A stretch of DNA of 64,000 nt from Bacillus sp. FJAT-25509. GTDB lineage: Bacteria; Bacillota; Bacilli; Bacillales; Bacillaceae_G. The stretch covers positions 62,001-126,000 of the forward strand of contig NZ_LJIZ01000019.1 of assembly GCF_001420605.1 (NCBI RefSeq). Reading direction: 5' to 3'. Positions 53,871 through 62,034 of the stretch are shown here, in pieces. The stretch's first letter is position 1; every line of letters begins with the position of its first letter. Position numbers and translations under genes: made by a program. Below the pieces are notes generated by a model, which ran no database searches, was not told the DNA's origin, and saw only the letters and a list, made by a program, of their open reading frames with translations.

Positions 53871-55334
53871 TTGCTAACTACTAAACTAGAAACTTATAAA
53901 AATTACATATCTGGAAGTTGGGTCGAGTCTGTAAATAATAAAACGTTCCAAAGCGTTAACCCTTCTAATAAAGAAGATATTGTTGGTACATTTCAAGCAT
54001 CGACAGAACAAGACGTGAAACAAGCAATTGATGCAGCTCACCAGGCATTTCCTGCGTGGGCACAAACTCCACCTTCTAAACGTGCTGCCATTTTAAATAA
54101 GGCGGCAGCAATACTTGAACAGAGAGTGGAACAACTAGCAGAGGAATTAACACGAGAAGAAGGAAAAGTGAAAAGTGCGGCCAAACAGGAGGTGCTTCGC
54201 TCAGCGGAAACGCTTCGTTATTATGCAATAGAGGGACAAAGTTTTACGGGGGAAACGTTCCCAAATGATGATCCAAATATGAGAGTCACAACAGAAAGGG
54301 AGCCACTTGGTGTTATTTCTGTCATTACACCGTGGAATTTCCCATTATCCATTCCATCGAGAAAGATTGCTCCGGCATTAATAACTGGAAATACAGTTGT
54401 TTTCAAGCCTTCATCTGATACACCTTTAATTGCATTTCGACTCGTTGAGGCGCTACATGAAGCTGGTATACCAAAAGGAGTAATCAATTTTGTAACAGGA
54501 AGTTCATCCGATATCGGGGATATATTAGTTAAACATCCCGCTATACGAGGCGTTACTTTCACTGGTTCTACTAGTGCTGGGGAACATATTCATAAAAACA
54601 CATCCTTTACTACAAGAACACAAATGGAGCTTGGTGGAAAAAATCCTCTAATTGTAATGGATGACGCAGATGTTGACTTAGCAGTTAACTTAACTGTGAA
54701 TGGGGGCTTTCACCTTACTGGTCAAGCATGTACAGGCACTAGTCGTGTAATTGTTATGAAGGAAGTAAAGGAACAATTTGTTCAGAAATTAGTAGATAAA
54801 ACAAGTGCTTTAAAAATTGGCGACGGCTTTGACGAAAGTGTCATTATTGGACCACTAGCAAACGAAAAGCAGTTAAATAACGTTTTGAAGTATATAGGAA
54901 TTGGTAAAGAAGAAGGGGCTACACTTGAGTATGGAGGTCAACAGCTTACGTACGGAAAATACGAAAACGGCTACTATATTGAACCTGCGATCTTTACGAA
55001 TGTAAAACCTGGTATGCGCATTGCTAAAGAAGAAATTTTCGGCCCAGTAGTTGCTGTAATTGAAGTAGAAAGCTATGAAGAAGCCATATTAATTGCTAAT
55101 GATGTTGAATATGGATTATCTGCATCGATTGTTACGAATAATTTGAAACTCGCTCATCAATTTACAAAAGATGTTCAAGCAGGGACAGTTAAAGTAAATC
55201 GTACAACGACAGGTAATTTGATGAATGCACCATTTGGTGGAGTAAAACGCTCTAGTACTTCTACATTCCGTGAGTCTGGCAGAGTTGGACTTGAATTCTT
55301 TACACAAATAAAAACAGTCTATATCGGTTACTAA
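53871..55334 (+). CDS. NAD(P)-dependent aldehyde dehydrogenase
   Basis: A 487-residue ALDH of the classical superfamily: PWNFPLSIP near residue 154, GNTVVFKPS with the cofactor Lys, FTGSTSAG, general base Glu in MELGGKNP (about 253), and nucleophile Cys in GQACTGTSR (about 287). The pattern resembles 2-oxoglutarate-semialdehyde or similar dehydrogenases. I prefer the TTG at 53871, with AAAGG 9 bases upstream; the ATG at 53862 touches that site. It likely oxidises an aldehyde produced by the diiron enzyme. Confidence 0.88.
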   Translation: MLTTKLETYKNYISGSWVESVNNKTFQSVNPSNKEDIVGTFQASTEQDVKQAIDAAHQAFPAWAQTPPSKRAAILNKAAAILEQRVEQLAEELTREEGKVKSAAKQEVLRSAETLRYYAIEGQSFTGETFPNDDPNMRVTTEREPLGVISVITPWNFPLSIPSRKIAPALITGNTVVFKPSSDTPLIAFRLVEALHEAGIPKGVINFVTGSSSDIGDILVKHPAIRGVTFTGSTSAGEHIHKNTSFTTRTQMELGGKNPLIVMDDADVDLAVNLTVNGGFHLTGQACTGTSRVIVMKEVKEQFVQKLVDKTSALKIGDGFDESVIIGPLANEKQLNNVLKYIGIGKEEGATLEYGGQQLTYGKYENGYYIEPAIFTNVKPGMRIAKEEIFGPVVAVIEVESYEEAILIANDVEYGLSASIVTNNLKLAHQFTKDVQAGTVKVNRTTTGNLMNAPFGGVKRSSTSTFRESGRVGLEFFTQIKTVYIGY

Positions 55335-55347
55335 AGGAGGGGTATAA

Positions 55348-55827
55348 ATGAAAAAAATTTTAAAATTAGAACTAGATGAAGCAAAGGTAATGATTGAAGC
55401 TGCTAAGAAGAAATCTGAGGATATCAACGTTCCAGAGACGATTGCTATTGTAGATGACGGAGGATATGTCATTGCACTTGAACGAATGAATGGTGCTCGT
55501 ATTACGGGTCCTGAAATTGCTATTGCTAAAGCATATACGGCAGCAGGGCATAAACGCTCGACTCATTTATTTAATACAGAACCAAACGGCCCAGCTCTAC
55601 CGGGCAATGAAGCATTTGGAATCCAACATATGCTTAATGGAAAATTTGCAATCTTTGTCGGCGGTTTTCCAATTGTAGTGAATGGAGAAGTCATTGGTGG
55701 CGTGGGGATCAGCGGTGGAAATGGAGAGCAAGATACAGCGGTAGGAACAGCTGCTTTACTAGCATTGCAAGAGTTCCTTTCAAATGACGGTTATGAAGTT
55801 GTTACTGATGCGGACATTAAAAAATAA
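55348..55827 (+). CDS. GlcG/HbpS (DUF336) family protein
   Basis: A 159-residue protein of the HbpS/GlcG/PduO-C family: AIVDDGGYVIALERMNGA near residue 33, and GGFPIVVNGEVIGGVGISGGNGEQD near residue 108. Members bind haem or cobalamin or assist redox catabolic enzymes. It follows the aldehyde dehydrogenase gene by 13 bp and so belongs to that operon. AAGGAGG precedes the ATG. Confidence 0.88.
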   Translation: MKKILKLELDEAKVMIEAAKKKSEDINVPETIAIVDDGGYVIALERMNGARITGPEIAIAKAYTAAGHKRSTHLFNTEPNGPALPGNEAFGIQHMLNGKFAIFVGGFPIVVNGEVIGGVGISGGNGEQDTAVGTAALLALQEFLSNDGYEVVTDADIKK

Positions 55828-55835
55828 TACTTTGG

Positions 55836-55871
55836 AGGCGGTTAGGTGTTGTTCCTACATCGCCTTTTTTG
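55836..55871 (+). terminator. Intrinsic terminator
   Basis: GGCG..TAGG pairs with CCTA..CGCC and T6 follows. It ends the diiron/ALDH/HbpS unit. The following 55872-56152 stretch holds only a TATAAT hexamer near 56068 and no GTATAC site. Confidence 0.75.
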
Positions 55872-56152
55872 GTTTACAGACATTCGCATAGTAAAATAAC
55901 TGGGATTAAAGTTCATATTTGTAGGCAATAAAACTAGTTAGCTATGAGAAAATCTACTTATCAAAATATAGGTATAAGAGATAAAAGGACTATAAAGCAA
56001 AGACCCGTATAAATGGTTAAGTGGAATTTTTTACCACCTATCTACTCGATTACTTATTTAAAAGATACTATAATAGAAATATCGATTTACTTTTAACAAA
56101 ATGATGATACACTATTTTAAAATAGGCAAGAAATGGGAGGCAGGTGAATGGA

Positions 56153-56821
56153 ATGGAGATGGAAACTAATTTTCTTTCAATCCGGGAACATGCGTATAGA
56201 TATTTAAAAGAATTGATTTTAGAAGGGCATTATAAGCCAGGTGATCGCTTAATTGAACGGGAACTTGCTGTTAAGCTAAACATTAGTCGTACACCTATTA
56301 GAGAAGCTTTATTCCGCTTAGAATCACAAGGGTTTGTAAAAACGGTTCCACGTAAAGGTGTCATCGTTTCGAATATTTCTGATGAAGACATTATGGAAGT
56401 ATTTACAATTTTATCTTCGCTAGAAGTGTTAGCAGCAAAATTAGCTGCTAAAAAAATGACGGACGAAATTCAACAAGAGTTTGATCAAAAAATCGAAGAG
56501 CTTCTTTATATTGAGGAACACTCTGACGAGACATTTGAGAACGAGCATATCGAAATGAATCTCCTACTATATAAGGCAGCAAGAAGTCCGAAGCTATTTG
56601 AAATTTTATCAGGCTTAACAGATTATATCCATATGTCTGCTAATATGGGGTACGAAACACCTGGGAGACGTAAGGAATCATTGAGGGAACATATTGAAAT
56701 AATGAAAGCAGTACGAAATAAAGAAATAGAAATGTCGGAGTATTTAACGAAAATTCATATCGAAAATTCTAGACGTGCGTATATGAACTACATAGAAAAA
56801 AGAAAAGAAAAAACGACATAA
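56153..56821 (+). CDS. GntR-family transcriptional regulator (FadR/VanR type with FCD domain)
   Basis: A 222-residue regulator. The winged HTH (about 10-75) contains YLKELILEGHYKPGDRLIE, then KLNISRTPIREALFRLESQGFV and the wing TVPRKGVIVS; the rest is an all-helical FCD ligand domain with metal-site residues. I chose the ATG at 56153, 5 bases after AGGTGA; a GTG at 56144 is also possible. It lies between the two halves of the cluster and is the obvious candidate to bind the GTATAC palindromes, whose TGGTATACCA form fits FadR-type operators. Confidence 0.9.
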   Translation: MEMETNFLSIREHAYRYLKELILEGHYKPGDRLIERELAVKLNISRTPIREALFRLESQGFVKTVPRKGVIVSNISDEDIMEVFTILSSLEVLAAKLAAKKMTDEIQQEFDQKIEELLYIEEHSDETFENEHIEMNLLLYKAARSPKLFEILSGLTDYIHMSANMGYETPGRRKESLREHIEIMKAVRNKEIEMSEYLTKIHIENSRRAYMNYIEKRKEKTT

Positions 56822-56886
56822 AATAGTTTGTGGATGTTTTCATCTCTTTTCTTGTCTGGAAAAAATCATTTTTCTAAAAAATAATA

Positions 56887-56930
56887 AAACCCCTTTAGTT
56901 AGACTGACTAAACTAAGGGGGCTTTTTATT
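56887..56930. terminator. Bidirectional intrinsic terminator
   Basis: CCCCTTTAGTTAG and CTAAACTAAGGGGG form a stem with a small bulge, followed by CTTTTTATTTT, between the convergent regulator and aspartate dehydrogenase genes. Confidence 0.75.
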
Positions 56931-56966
56931 TTAGTTTCGTATTTCACAAATAGTAAAAGGAAAATA

Positions 56967-57767
56967 CTAGGTCCCAATAACGATAGAAGACGTTCTATTT
57001 TTTAAAGTATTACAAATACTCATTGCTACAATATATCCCGTCTTCGGATTAGTAGATGAAGGAATATTTTGCACCTTCACTTCCATTTCACCAAAATATC
57101 CCTTTACGAAAATTTGGTGTGTATTGCTGGTTATGCTTGGGTCTACATAAACTTGAACTTTTGTTTTATCAAATCCGATTCCAGCAAGACTTAAGGTTGC
57201 TGAAACATTTGTGCTTTCCGGAAAAAGCTTAGAAGATTCTCTAGCAACGCCACTATAAATGCAAAAGGGCTCTTTAACTGTGTTTAAATCTACCTTTTCT
57301 TCTGCAATTGTTCCTCGCCAAGCACTCGGTGGTTTTCTCGTTACAAGTTTTACTTCATCAACGCTCTGTAACATTGAAGCAGCAACACGAACCAATCCGG
57401 CAATTGCCGCAGAAGGGATGATAATCTTGCTATTAGTAAGTTTTGCAGCAGTTTCTAGTTCTGCTAATAATGCATCATCTGCTAGGGCACCTACAGAAGC
57501 GATGATAAAATCACTACTAGAAGATAGCGCCCTTTTCCCATACTTATAGACAGCTTCATGACCTGCAGCTTCAATAATAATATCCAATCCCAATCCGAAA
57601 AAATCCTCTTCATTGTCGTAAAATAAATCGCTTATATGCGATTTGTATTGATCCTTACTTCGTACGAGAACCGCTTTTAATAATACATCTCCAGCCTTGC
57701 CTTCGTTTATATATTTGACGATATCTTGTCCGATTGCTCCATATCCAATTAAACCAATAGTAAGCAC
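56967..57767 (-). CDS. nadX: L-aspartate dehydrogenase
   Basis: A 266-residue enzyme of the aspartate dehydrogenase/NadX family: N-terminal Rossmann motif IGYGAIGQDI, the ASVGALADDALL loop, IIPSAAIAGL and the substrate-binding VTRKPPSAWRGT segment. It converts aspartate and NAD(P) to oxaloacetate/iminoaspartate and ammonia. I prefer the GTG at 57767, with GGGGTGA 5 bases upstream, over the GTG at 57776. Its presence in a GTATAC-controlled cluster without nadA/nadC suggests a catabolic amine step, not NAD synthesis. Confidence 0.85.
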   Translation of the reverse strand: MLTIGLIGYGAIGQDIVKYINEGKAGDVLLKAVLVRSKDQYKSHISDLFYDNEEDFFGLGLDIIIEAAGHEAVYKYGKRALSSSSDFIIASVGALADDALLAELETAAKLTNSKIIIPSAAIAGLVRVAASMLQSVDEVKLVTRKPPSAWRGTIAEEKVDLNTVKEPFCIYSGVARESSKLFPESTNVSATLSLAGIGFDKTKVQVYVDPSITSNTHQIFVKGYFGEMEVKVQNIPSSTNPKTGYIVAMSICNTLKNRTSSIVIGT

Positions 57768-57800
57768 ATTGATCACCCCGTTTTTTGAAAATTAAGACGT

Positions 57801-57816
57801 ATTTGGTATACAAAAT
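57801..57816 (-). promoter_or_regulatory. GTATAC palindrome, site 7 (candidate GntR operator)
   Basis: ATTTGGTATACAAAAT lies 34 bp upstream of the aspartate dehydrogenase start. Confidence 0.65.
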
Positions 57817-57913
57817 ATTATATCAGACCGGTATATAAAAACAAATAGAGTAATATAAATTAAGAAAAATAGCTTATTATATGAAATTTTTATATTGTCA
57901 GAAAATTATAAAT

Positions 57914-57933
57914 ATGGTATATTGTATACCAAA
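57914..57933 (+). promoter_or_regulatory. GTATAC palindrome, site 8 (candidate GntR operator)
   Basis: TTGTATACCAAA (core 57924-57929) overlaps the wider dyad TGGTATA-TTG-TATACCA and lies 25 bp before the second ferredoxin start. Confidence 0.65.
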
Positions 57934-57957
57934 GAGGTAAAGAGGAGGATTTGAATT

Positions 57958-58302
57958 ATGCCGAAACTGAATTTTGCTACTAGTGGAAAAGTATTAGAAG
58001 TACCGGAAAACTCCAATATTTTACGTATGTCTCTTCGATTTGATGGGGAACTGCCAAATCGATGTGGTGGAGGCGTTTGTGGATCCTGCGTTTGTAAAAT
58101 TGAAGAGGGGACTGTTGATCATATAAAAGTGCAGGAGCGTCGAAAGCTTGGTGAAGAATGGTTAAGCAAAGGGTTTCGTTTAGGATGCCAAGCTTTCATC
58201 ACTGACGAAGATGTAACGATTTCATGGAACGAAGAAGTAACAGATGAAGTAAAAAAACGAAAATTAGATCATCCGAAAAAGAAAGTGACATCTACACCAT
58301 AA
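57958..58302 (+). CDS. 2Fe-2S plant-type ferredoxin, second copy
   Basis: A 114-residue ferredoxin. Cluster cysteines lie in RCGGGVCGSCVC (about residues 36-47) and RLGCQA near residue 79. It differs clearly from the ferredoxin at 50159, so the two may serve different redox steps. It heads a unit with a Cys-rich small protein and two ChrA-type genes. AGGAGGAT precedes the ATG. Confidence 0.87.
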   Translation: MPKLNFATSGKVLEVPENSNILRMSLRFDGELPNRCGGGVCGSCVCKIEEGTVDHIKVQERRKLGEEWLSKGFRLGCQAFITDEDVTISWNEEVTDEVKKRKLDHPKKKVTSTP

Positions 58303-58332
58303 AATCCAATTTTAAGAGCGGGAGTGAATGAT

Positions 58333-58536
58333 ATGTTGTTAGTATGCGACAAACATATGGAAGAAGCCTTAAAGTTAGTAGAAATGCCTCGAATTCAAAG
58401 AACTCAAACTGGTGAGACATGCTCGTTTTGTAATGTGGAGTCCTCGCTTTTAATGAACATGGTCAATCAACCTAATCCAGTTAAGAAAAAAACATGTGGC
58501 AATTGTGTGAAGTGCTCTTGTCTTATTGCAAACTAA
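58333..58536 (+). CDS. Small Cys-rich zinc-ribbon-like protein
   Basis: A 67-residue protein with CDKH near the start, CSFC in the middle and CGNCVKCSC near the C-terminus, enough ligands for one or two metal or iron-sulphur sites. GGGAGTG precedes the ATG at 58333; an earlier GTG at 58324 is possible. It follows the ferredoxin gene by 30 bp. Possibly a cluster-assembly or redox partner. No family recognised. Confidence 0.65.
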   Translation: MLLVCDKHMEEALKLVEMPRIQRTQTGETCSFCNVESSLLMNMVNQPNPVKKKTCGNCVKCSCLIAN

Positions 58537-58565
58537 AAGAAAGATAAACTAAAGGGATGGATTTT

Positions 58566-59135
58566 ATGAAACAGTTAAATATCTTTATCGCCTTTTTTAG
58601 GAGCAGCATGCTTGGATACGGAGGTGGACCATCGACCATTCCTTTAGTACATAAAGAAGTGGTTGAACGTTTTAAATGGATGACTGATGAAGAATTCGGA
58701 GATGTGCTCGCTATTGGAAACACACTGCCAGGGCCTATTAATACAAAAATGGCTGGATACATTGGGTTTAAAGTAGGCGGTAAAATTGGAATGATCAATG
58801 CAATAATTGCAACGATTCTGCCGACCATTATTTTAATGGTTGTTTTATTGACCACTCTAGTAACTTTTAAAGATCTAAAATGGGTGCAAGGAATGACTAA
58901 AGCAATTGTCCCAGTAGTTGGAGTCATGCTTGCTGTGCTAACTTGGCAATTTGTAGAAGCTTCCGGTAAGGGGCTAAAATGGCCTATTACAATCGGACAT
59001 ATTTTAGTAGGACTTGTTTTAATGCAATATTTTCATATACATCCAGGATTTATTATTGGTGGGCTTCTGTTATTTGCGGTCGTTAAGCCAGCCAAATCAG
59101 TTGAAGGTAAAAAATCAAAAGGACTGTCTGCATAA
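58566..59135 (+). CDS. Chromate transporter (CHR) family protein, first half
   Basis: A 189-residue short-chain CHR protein with five to six helices and the family motif LGYGGGPSTIPLVHKEV near residue 15, then IGNTLPGPINTKMAGYIG near residue 51. Short CHR proteins function as pairs; the second half follows with a one-base overlap. The ATG at 58566 is chosen after AAAGGGATGG. Despite the family name, the anion moved here is unknown. Confidence 0.87.
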   Translation: MKQLNIFIAFFRSSMLGYGGGPSTIPLVHKEVVERFKWMTDEEFGDVLAIGNTLPGPINTKMAGYIGFKVGGKIGMINAIIATILPTIILMVVLLTTLVTFKDLKWVQGMTKAIVPVVGVMLAVLTWQFVEASGKGLKWPITIGHILVGLVLMQYFHIHPGFIIGGLLLFAVVKPAKSVEGKKSKGLSA

Positions 59136-59659
59136 TGATATATTGGAACATTTTCTGGGCGTTTTTTGTTGCTAATATTTTAGGGTATGGAGGAGGCCCC
59201 GCAACAATTCCTCTTATTCAAAAAGAAGTCGTCACAAGAGGATGGCTTACGCATCAAGAATTTAATGAGGCTCTTGCTATGGGGAATTCTCTACCTGGAC
59301 CGATTGCTACGAAAATGGCAGGGTATATCGGATTCCATGAAGGTGGTATACTAGGTTCATTTTTGGCTGTATTCGCTACAGTTGCACCGTCATTAATCCT
59401 CATGCTGACTTTAATGGGAATTTTGTATAAATATCGTCATTCGATCCAAGTAAAGCGAATGACTCTTTACGTTAAGCCAACAATCGCAGTTTTACTTGGC
59501 GTTATGGCTTATAATTCATTTCATGATTCATATTTTCAAATTGGTATTGGACAGTTTTTGTTTTTAGCAGTGATCAGTTACATATTAATGGAGAAAGTAA
59601 AGCTTCATCCGGCTTTTATTGTAATGGGAGCTTTGTTGTACGGTGGATTAAATTTATAA
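59135..59659 (+). CDS. Chromate transporter (CHR) family protein, second half
   Basis: A 174-residue partner of the preceding protein with the same motifs: LGYGGGPATIPLIQKEV and MGNSLPGPIATKMAGYIGF. The two are homologous halves encoded head to tail with TAATGA overlap, the usual layout of heterodimeric CHR exporters. Its place at the end of a ferredoxin-headed operon in a GntR-controlled cluster suggests transport of an oxyanion or organic acid from the pathway. Confidence 0.87.
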   Translation: MIYWNIFWAFFVANILGYGGGPATIPLIQKEVVTRGWLTHQEFNEALAMGNSLPGPIATKMAGYIGFHEGGILGSFLAVFATVAPSLILMLTLMGILYKYRHSIQVKRMTLYVKPTIAVLLGVMAYNSFHDSYFQIGIGQFLFLAVISYILMEKVKLHPAFIVMGALLYGGLNL

Positions 59660-59663
59660 TTTG

Positions 59664-59694
59664 AAAAAAGGGTGAGCAAGGCTTACCCTTTTTT
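59664..59694 (+). terminator. Intrinsic terminator
   Basis: AAAAAAGGGT-AGC pairs with GCT-ACCCTTTTTT around a short loop. It ends the ChrA-type unit and the cluster. Confidence 0.88.
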
Positions 59695-59731
59695 GCACAT
59701 TAGAAAGCTAAAATTTAAAGCGACGAAGGGG

Positions 59732-59779
59732 ACTCGAAGTAGTTGCATATTTTGGAATTATGTAAAAGTGCAACTGCGC
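59732..59779 (+). repeat. Dispersed repeat, copy 2
   Basis: About 48 bp resembling 38981-39029, in the same orientation and again just after a terminator. Confidence 0.6.
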
Positions 59780-59855
59780 TTTTTGTCATCACTTTAAAGT
59801 TCGCCAATTGGCGAGTTTTTTAGAATGTTTAAGATATAACTTTTGTTGTAATTTG

Positions 59856-60098
59856 TTATTGTAATCTACTTTCAACTTGTTGACAAACTTCATCAGCTGT
59901 TAAGCCACTTGCCTCGATTACTGATCCTTGTGTAGCTACATTTTGCATTCCCATTACATTTGAATCAAGTCCTGTTACTACGCAGCAATCGCAACCATTT
60001 GCATCTGATTCCTGTTTTAATTCAACAACATCATGTCCCGCTGAACGTAATGCTTCTTGGACATTCGTTAAAGATTGTTCTACTCCGATTCTAGCCAT
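59856..60098 (-). CDS. UPF0180 family protein, YkuS-like
   Basis: An 80-residue soluble protein starting [21 protein letters not shown], with [19 protein letters not shown] in the middle; this is the UPF0180/YkuS pattern, function unknown. GAGGAGGTG precedes the ATG at 60098, which I prefer over an earlier GTG. Confidence 0.85.
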   Translation of the reverse strand: MARIGVEQSLTNVQEALRSAGHDVVELKQESDANGCDCCVVTGLDSNVMGMQNVATQGSVIEASGLTADEVCQQVESRLQ

Positions 60099-60201
60099 AA
60101 AAAACACCTCCTCAGATATATAAGATTGGCAATTTACAGGAAAAATATTCTTTGAATAAAGAAGTTTAAGTTTAGAAAAAGTAAAGATGGAGGTGATTAA
60201 T

Positions 60202-60336
60202 ATGGGAAAAACTAAAAAAGATCCATCTAGAGTAGGCTTAGGATCACCAAATGTACAAGGTCAAGGGACTACAACATCTGAAACTGGTGTTGAGATGTCT
60301 TCTAGTAGAAAAAAACAAAAAAGAGAGATTAAATAA
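60202..60336 (+). CDS. YuzL-like small basic protein
   Basis: A 44-residue hydrophilic peptide beginning [20 protein letters not shown] and ending in a Lys/Arg cluster (RKKQKREIK). The KKDPSxxG opening resembles YuzL-type peptides of Bacillus, which may be spore-associated. GATGGAGGTGAT precedes the ATG. Confidence 0.65.
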   Translation: MGKTKKDPSRVGLGSPNVQGQGTTTSETGVEMSSSRKKQKREIK

Positions 60337-60418
60337 AGACTATTGGTCAGAATTCAAATGTTGCAATGACATTCAAACTAATCTGACTAAAAAAACTATT
60401 TAATAAGAAGATGTCTCG

Positions 60419-60444
60419 CCACCTATTTATAGGTGGTTTTTTAT
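60419..60444 (+). terminator. Intrinsic terminator
   Basis: CCACCTAT and ATAGGTGG pair around two bases and T6 follows. Confidence 0.8.
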
Positions 60445-60594
60445 TTTGATAAAAAATAAAATAGATAAGAGGAATCTACGATTGGTAAGAAGAATTAAGA
60501 ACTTAATTAAATGATCTTGTTATCATACATTACATCAATTATAAAGTAATGTATTTTCTTTTTAATTAAACTATTGGGGAGAGTAGATGAATAG

Positions 60595-61530
60595 ATGAAT
60601 CATATTGTAAATGGTGATGTTGTTGGAGGAAAACTAAAATCTTTAAATGGTAATATGGTCGTATGGAGAGAAATGTATGATTTTGGACCACTTCATCAAG
60701 ATTGGACTTTAGAAGAAACATATAAAAGAAGAGCAGAATTCTTTGAACAAAAACTACAAATTCCTTTGAGTTTTTTTATTGAAAATTGCAAAAGCCAATA
60801 TCAATTATTAAATGAACTATCTCGTTCTGAGGAAGTTGTTCTATGGTTCGAACATGATCGATACGATCAGGTGACGATCCTCTATTTATTATCGGAATTA
60901 TCGGCACTAGGATTTCAAAAAATTTCGATGGTTAGTATAAATGAATATGAAGGCATTGTACCATTTCACGGATTAGGTCAATTATCAACAGAACAATTAA
61001 TTGAATTACTTCCAACTAGACAGGAAATTACAAACGTACAAATAGAAGAAGCATGTGCTGGATGGAAAGCTTATTGTTCAGATAATCTAGATGAACTGAA
61101 TGAATTTATTCAAAAATGTCATGCGCTTCCGTTTTTAAAGCACGCATTATTAAGTCATATGACATATTTTCCTTCTCAACAAAATGGATTAAATGAAATA
61201 GAATTTTTAGCATTATCAATGATCAATGAAGGTATCAACTCTTTTGCAGAACTATTTAATAAGCTCGTAAGACAAAGAACAAATGATGGATTAAGCGATT
61301 TATATTTTGCAGCCATTCTAAATGAATTAATGAAAGGTGATTACCCATTAATAAGTAGTGACAGTGAATTACCAAGTTATAAACAACATAACCCTAAAGC
61401 AAAAATTGGTTTAACTAGATGGGGATTAGACGTACTAACGGGAAGAACAAATCGAATGAATTTAGTTGGAATAGACTGGTGGGTTGGAGGAGTACATTTA
61501 GTTGAAAAATCCTCTAATCAAAATATGTAA
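60595..61530 (+). CDS. DUF1835 domain protein
   Basis: A 311-residue soluble protein with HIVNGDVVGGKL at the start, EVVLWFEHDRYDQVTILYLL near residue 80 and a C-terminal DUF3658-like part. DUF1835 proteins are widespread in Bacillus, of unknown function. It is followed within 15 bp by a Nudix gene and then a DMT exporter, probably one operon. Confidence 0.85.
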   Translation: MNHIVNGDVVGGKLKSLNGNMVVWREMYDFGPLHQDWTLEETYKRRAEFFEQKLQIPLSFFIENCKSQYQLLNELSRSEEVVLWFEHDRYDQVTILYLLSELSALGFQKISMVSINEYEGIVPFHGLGQLSTEQLIELLPTRQEITNVQIEEACAGWKAYCSDNLDELNEFIQKCHALPFLKHALLSHMTYFPSQQNGLNEIEFLALSMINEGINSFAELFNKLVRQRTNDGLSDLYFAAILNELMKGDYPLISSDSELPSYKQHNPKAKIGLTRWGLDVLTGRTNRMNLVGIDWWVGGVHLVEKSSNQNM

Positions 61531-61545
61531 GGTCAGGTATTAATC

Positions 61546-62013
61546 ATGGATGTTGTATTTAAATCAGAGAACAGAGTATTTAATTTAAGGGTTGCGGGTA
61601 TTTGGATTGAAAATGGTCATGTCTTAATTCATAGACTAGCAACTGACACAATTTGGTCTTTACCTGGTGGGCGAATACAATTCAATGAGGAATCACATTT
61701 AAGCTTAAAAAGGGAGTTTATTGAAGAATTAGGAATTGAAGTTGAAATTGATCGGATGATGTGGACAGTAGAAAATTTCTTTTCTTATAAAGGAAATGAT
61801 ATTCACGAAGTTGGTCTTTACTATAAAATAAAATCAGAGAATAAGCTTACTAGTACAATGAATGGATCATTTTACGGTAAGGAAGGTAATCGATTAATTT
61901 TTAAATGGGTAAGGATAGAGAATCTGGAAGAAATTGAATTATACCCTGAATTTTTGCGAAATAAACTAAAGGAAGTTTCAACCGAAAATCATTTTATCGT
62001 AAAAGATAATTGA
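61546..62013 (+). CDS. Nudix hydrolase
   Basis: A 155-residue enzyme. The Nudix box starts at Gly42 (GRIQFNE), with REFIEELGI at 56-64, matching G-x5-E-x7-REUxEExGU. It hydrolyses a nucleoside diphosphate linked to another moiety, with Mg or Mn. The specific substrate is not evident. Confidence 0.88.
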   Translation: MDVVFKSENRVFNLRVAGIWIENGHVLIHRLATDTIWSLPGGRIQFNEESHLSLKREFIEELGIEVEIDRMMWTVENFFSYKGNDIHEVGLYYKIKSENKLTSTMNGSFYGKEGNRLIFKWVRIENLEEIELYPEFLRNKLKEVSTENHFIVKDN

Positions 62014-62034
62014 AAACGTTATAGAGGTGGTAAT

